A DNA stretch of 64,000 bases from Tillandsia leiboldiana. Lineage: Eukaryota; Streptophyta; Magnoliopsida; Poales; Bromeliaceae. The position numbers were made by a program, and so were the translations under genes. How positions within the stretch are numbered: position 1 is the first letter of the stretch; every line of letters begins with the position of its first letter. Positions 61,369 through 64,000 of the stretch are shown in pieces. The stretch is taken from NCBI GenBank assembly GCA_029204045.2, contig CM055066.1, positions 620,001 to 684,000 of the forward strand. The letters are read 5' to 3'. Below the pieces are notes generated by a model, which saw only the letters and a list, made by a program, of their open reading frames with translations, ran no database searches and was not told where the DNA came from.

Positions 61369-62210
61369 GGTGTATTTTTTTCTATTAAAATGCACTTATT
61401 TTTCCCCGAATTTGCTCTCCAAGTTCAGCTACTTTCTTATTCATATAAATTAGAGTTCCCCGCACTGCACGGCTCATTAAATGCATAAATTTATGCCAAC
61501 AAAACCACGGCATTGTGTTGTTTTTTCTTTCAGCTGGTTTTTCCAAATATCGTCTTCGTTTTCGTCCTTTCTTATCTTTATTGTGAAATGTGCTTTATGT
61601 TAAATTACTTTCTCCTGTGGAGCCACTCACCATAAATAATACTGTACCTAGCATAAATAATTTTTGGATGCCTTAATGGTTATTAGACAAATTCGTGATT
61701 TGAAAAGAAATTGGGCCAAGTTTTGCAGGTGACATGTCTTTTGTGTGAAGGCTGTAGTTTTTGTCTATTCTTTTTTTTTTCTTAACTTCCGTAGCTTTCT
61801 AACTCATCTGAGAGAAAAAGAGAACAAAACAATAAAAATAGAGAGAAAGAGAAGAGTAGAGGAGAAAAGATATAGAAGAGAATGGGGGGGAGGATTAAGT
61901 TACGGATGTACAATTAATGAAACTGTTCTAATCAATTCTGTGCTAAGGAATGTATACCGTTTCCGAAATCTGAGTCGGGCTTGAATCCCGTCTCCTAAAG
62001 ATAATATTGTTTCTTTCTAACCAGATTGCCTACCACGTAATCGATAGTTAGGCGAGTTTATTTATCCAACTATGATTGTCATCTTGCTGCAATGGTTTTT
62101 TTCAAAATCCTATTACACCATATTTAGGCGACGTAGTGGACGAGTGATTTGCCGAGCAAAAAAAAAGAAACCAAAAGTAAAAACATCTTGATAAGAGATG
62201 ATCACAGATT

Positions 62211-63524
62211 CTCTCGAGTCTGCCGCTTTATTTTTTTTAGGTGTTCCGAGCACCTAAATGGGATATCCATCGGATAGAGGCTCTCAGAAGAGCGTTCTTT
62301 TGGAGAGGTGAGAAGTCGGTGACAGGTGGACGATGTCTTGTACGGTGGAAGAAAGTGTGCAGGAGTAGAGAGGAGGGGGGGCTGGGGGTTTTAGATATGG
62401 AAAGTATGAATGTGGCGCTGCTGGGAAAATTGTGGTGGAAGTTTCTTGCTCAGGGCGACCACGTGTGGGGCCCCCTTGTTAAAGGTATCTATTATGAGAG
62501 AATGAAGCCCCTGTGGGAAGGCTCTTCGTTCAGGCCCCATTCTCATTGTTGGGCTGATGTGGTGAAGATAAAGGAGGTCTTCAGATGCGGGGTCCTTTAC
62601 GATATCGGGGAGGGAGGGAAGGTAGGGTTTTGGGTAGACAAATAATGTGGGGAAATACCACTTGCCTCCCAATTTCCGAATATTTTTAGGAATGTCAGAC
62701 ACAAGCTTTGTCGGGTAAACGAATGTTTCAAGGAGGGAAGGTGGAGGTGGCGGAAGATTCTGAGTGGCCTACATCCCAACGTACAAAGAGATAGAGAAAG
62801 ACTTACAGGTATGGCCTCAGTCCTGTCTGAGATGTTCCCGAATAGAGGAAGGGATGAGGTACGGTGGAGATGGGACAAGATTGGTTTTTTTACGGTGAAA
62901 TCAATGTACAACTTTTTACAATATGGTGGAGTTCAGTGCACTACCTTCAACCAATTGTGTCTGTCAAAAGTACCGGTAAAGGTTATTCTCAAAAAAAAAA
63001 AAAAGTACCGGTAAAGGTGAAAATCTTTGTGTGGTTAGTTCTTAAACGAAGAGTACTAACAGCGGACAACCTTCGGAAGAGAGGGTGGAGTAGTGACGAG
63101 AGGTGTCATCTGTGTGAGGAGGCGTTTGAGAGTGTGGATCACCTCTTTGTGAGATGTGAGTACGCCAAGGGCATACTGGAGGGGCAGCTGCTGAATAAGG
63201 CGGAAGTCTGAGAGTGCGCCTCGGTGAGTGAGCTCTGGGATCTATGGGGCAGCAAAATGGGAGTTTTAGGGAGACGAGAACGTGTGATTAAACTGGCATT
63301 GTGGTGGGCCCTTTGGTTAGAAAGGAATAGAAGGGTTTTTGAAGACAAACGGGCCCCTTTGAGTCAGGCGTGGCGGTGGCTCGCGAGCTGAGAGGATCCT
63401 GGAAGCGCTTGCCTTTTTTTTTATGTGTGTTCTTTTTCTCTGAGGCCCTCTTGCCTCATTATGTTGCTTAGTTTAAATTGACTTTGAATGAAGCGGTAGT
63501 AAGCTACTTTCTCTCTCAAAAAAA
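62211..63524 (+). mobile_element. 5'-truncated LINE with target-site duplication
   Basis: The element carries the 3' third of a plant non-LTR retrotransposon polyprotein: WDIHRIEALRRAFFWRGEKS, GGLGVLDMESMNVALLGKLW and KVGFWVDK. Further on come RWRWDKIGFFTVKSMYNFL, KIFVWLVLKRRVLTADNL, CHLCEEAFESVDHLFVRC and ALWWALWLERNRRVF. A stop at 62643, a 35-base duplication at 62966-63018 and a stop near 63210 break it. It ends GAAGCGGTAGTAAGCTACTT, TCTCTCTC and A8. AGATGATCACAGATT (62196-62210) and AGATGGTCACAGATT (63525-63539) form a 15-bp duplication with one mismatch. Right family, dead copy. Confidence 0.85.
62966..63018 (+). mobile_element. Micro-retroposon scar inside the LINE
   Basis: AAAAGTACCGGTAAAGGT (18 bases) occurs at 62966-62983 and 63001-63018. 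Between the copies lies only TATTCTC plus about ten A residues, which looks like the last bases and poly-A of the local SINE/LINE tail (CTTTCTCTC-A). Removing 35 bases restores the frame through S-K-V-P-V-K-V-K-I-F-V-W. Confidence 0.65.
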
Positions 63525-63845
63525 AGATGGTCACAGATTTCAAATTTGTTGACACAAAACATAGTTAACTGTTCTCCATTCCAACCTCACTTAAACAGAT
63601 TGTCTGCTGCGCGCATTCTTGAGATGACTGTTTCTAATAATTTAATTACTATTTGCATTAAGAAAAGAAGTAATTAGTAAAGCTGGTTTAAACACGCTAC
63701 TTTCTTGGATTCCTCAACGTCAAAATGAAATGTGTCAGTGAAAAGGAAAGATAATGGACACTTGAAATGTTCTTCTGGGACAGCTATCTGCTCTAGATGC
63801 CACGTGATCATAAATTTGGGTAAATCTCCACGTCTAGTGTTGCAA

Positions 63846-64000
63846 GGAAAATGCTATGTGTACACTCCTTTCGGGGTGTACATCATACACCCCACCCATC
63901 TAAAGGTGGGGGTGTGATGATAGGTCACTCGATGTGACCCGTAAAAAATATCGGTACCATTAAAATGGTGGAGGTGTATGATGTACACCCCTTCGGGGTG
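63846..64000. mobile_element. Multi-hairpin MITE, copy D, cut by window end
   Basis: Begins GGAAAATGCTATGTGTACAC and is the reverse orientation of copy A at 30237. It has the end hairpin, CACCCATC/GGTGGGGGTG, GGTCAC-TCGAT-GTGACC, CCATT/AATGG and the start of the second end hairpin. Only a few substitutions separate it from copy A. The other terminus lies outside. Confidence 0.75.

Overview
This is nuclear DNA of a flowering plant. Its genes have introns with GT...AG borders, the intergenic space is AT-rich, and it is crowded with microsatellites, MITEs, LINE/SINE copies and a plastid-derived fragment. The intronless, very GC-rich lectin receptor kinase beside AT-rich genes suggests a monocot. 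The ycf2-like plastid fragment is weak evidence against a grass, because grasses have degraded ycf2. A pineapple-like commelinid would fit, but I cannot fix the species from sequence alone.

Layout. (1) 83-4239 (+): nine exons of an LHW-type atypical bHLH regulator; its first exon lies off the left edge. (2) 4499-10262 (-): an eleven-exon RCC1-repeat (beta-propeller) gene whose 3' end faces the 3' end of the bHLH gene. (3) 12574-16936 (-): a complete four-exon MATH-BTB (BPM-type) CUL3 adaptor gene. (4) 17-22 kb: an intergenic stretch with LINE remnants, a Tourist-like MITE and a CACTA-like end. (5) 22106-25498 (+): a complete seven-exon sterol 4-alpha-methyl oxidase (SMO2-type) gene. (6) 26.7-37.7 kb: a repeat-rich stretch with a LINE remnant, microsatellite-nested foldback MITEs, multi-hairpin MITEs and a diverged direct-repeat (TRIM-like) element. 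(7) 37884-38720 (+): a single-exon SUPERMAN-type C2H2 repressor. (8) 39-50 kb: SINEs, nested Tourist-like MITEs grading into a minisatellite, a ycf2 nuclear plastid insert and a 108-bp triplication. (9) 50383-52527 (+): an intact L-type lectin receptor kinase (S.4-like). (10) 56941-58886 (+): a decayed second lectin receptor kinase. (11) 59.4 kb to the end: a possible minus-strand 5' exon, a 5'-truncated LINE with a clear target-site duplication, and a multi-hairpin MITE cut by the window edge.

The genes are independent plant genes, not one pathway: a vascular/root regulator, an RCC1 protein, a ubiquitin-ligase adaptor, a sterol enzyme, a floral-type repressor and a surface receptor. The most unusual material is in the repeats. 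One MITE family is built as a series of about five hairpins whose stems differ between copies yet still pair. A tRNA-like SINE family carries the same hairpin-containing 3' tail as the resident LINEs. One LINE carries a tiny retroposon scar flanked by duplicated target sequence. The intact lectin kinase also has an upstream small ORF that looks like a second copy of its own signal-peptide start.
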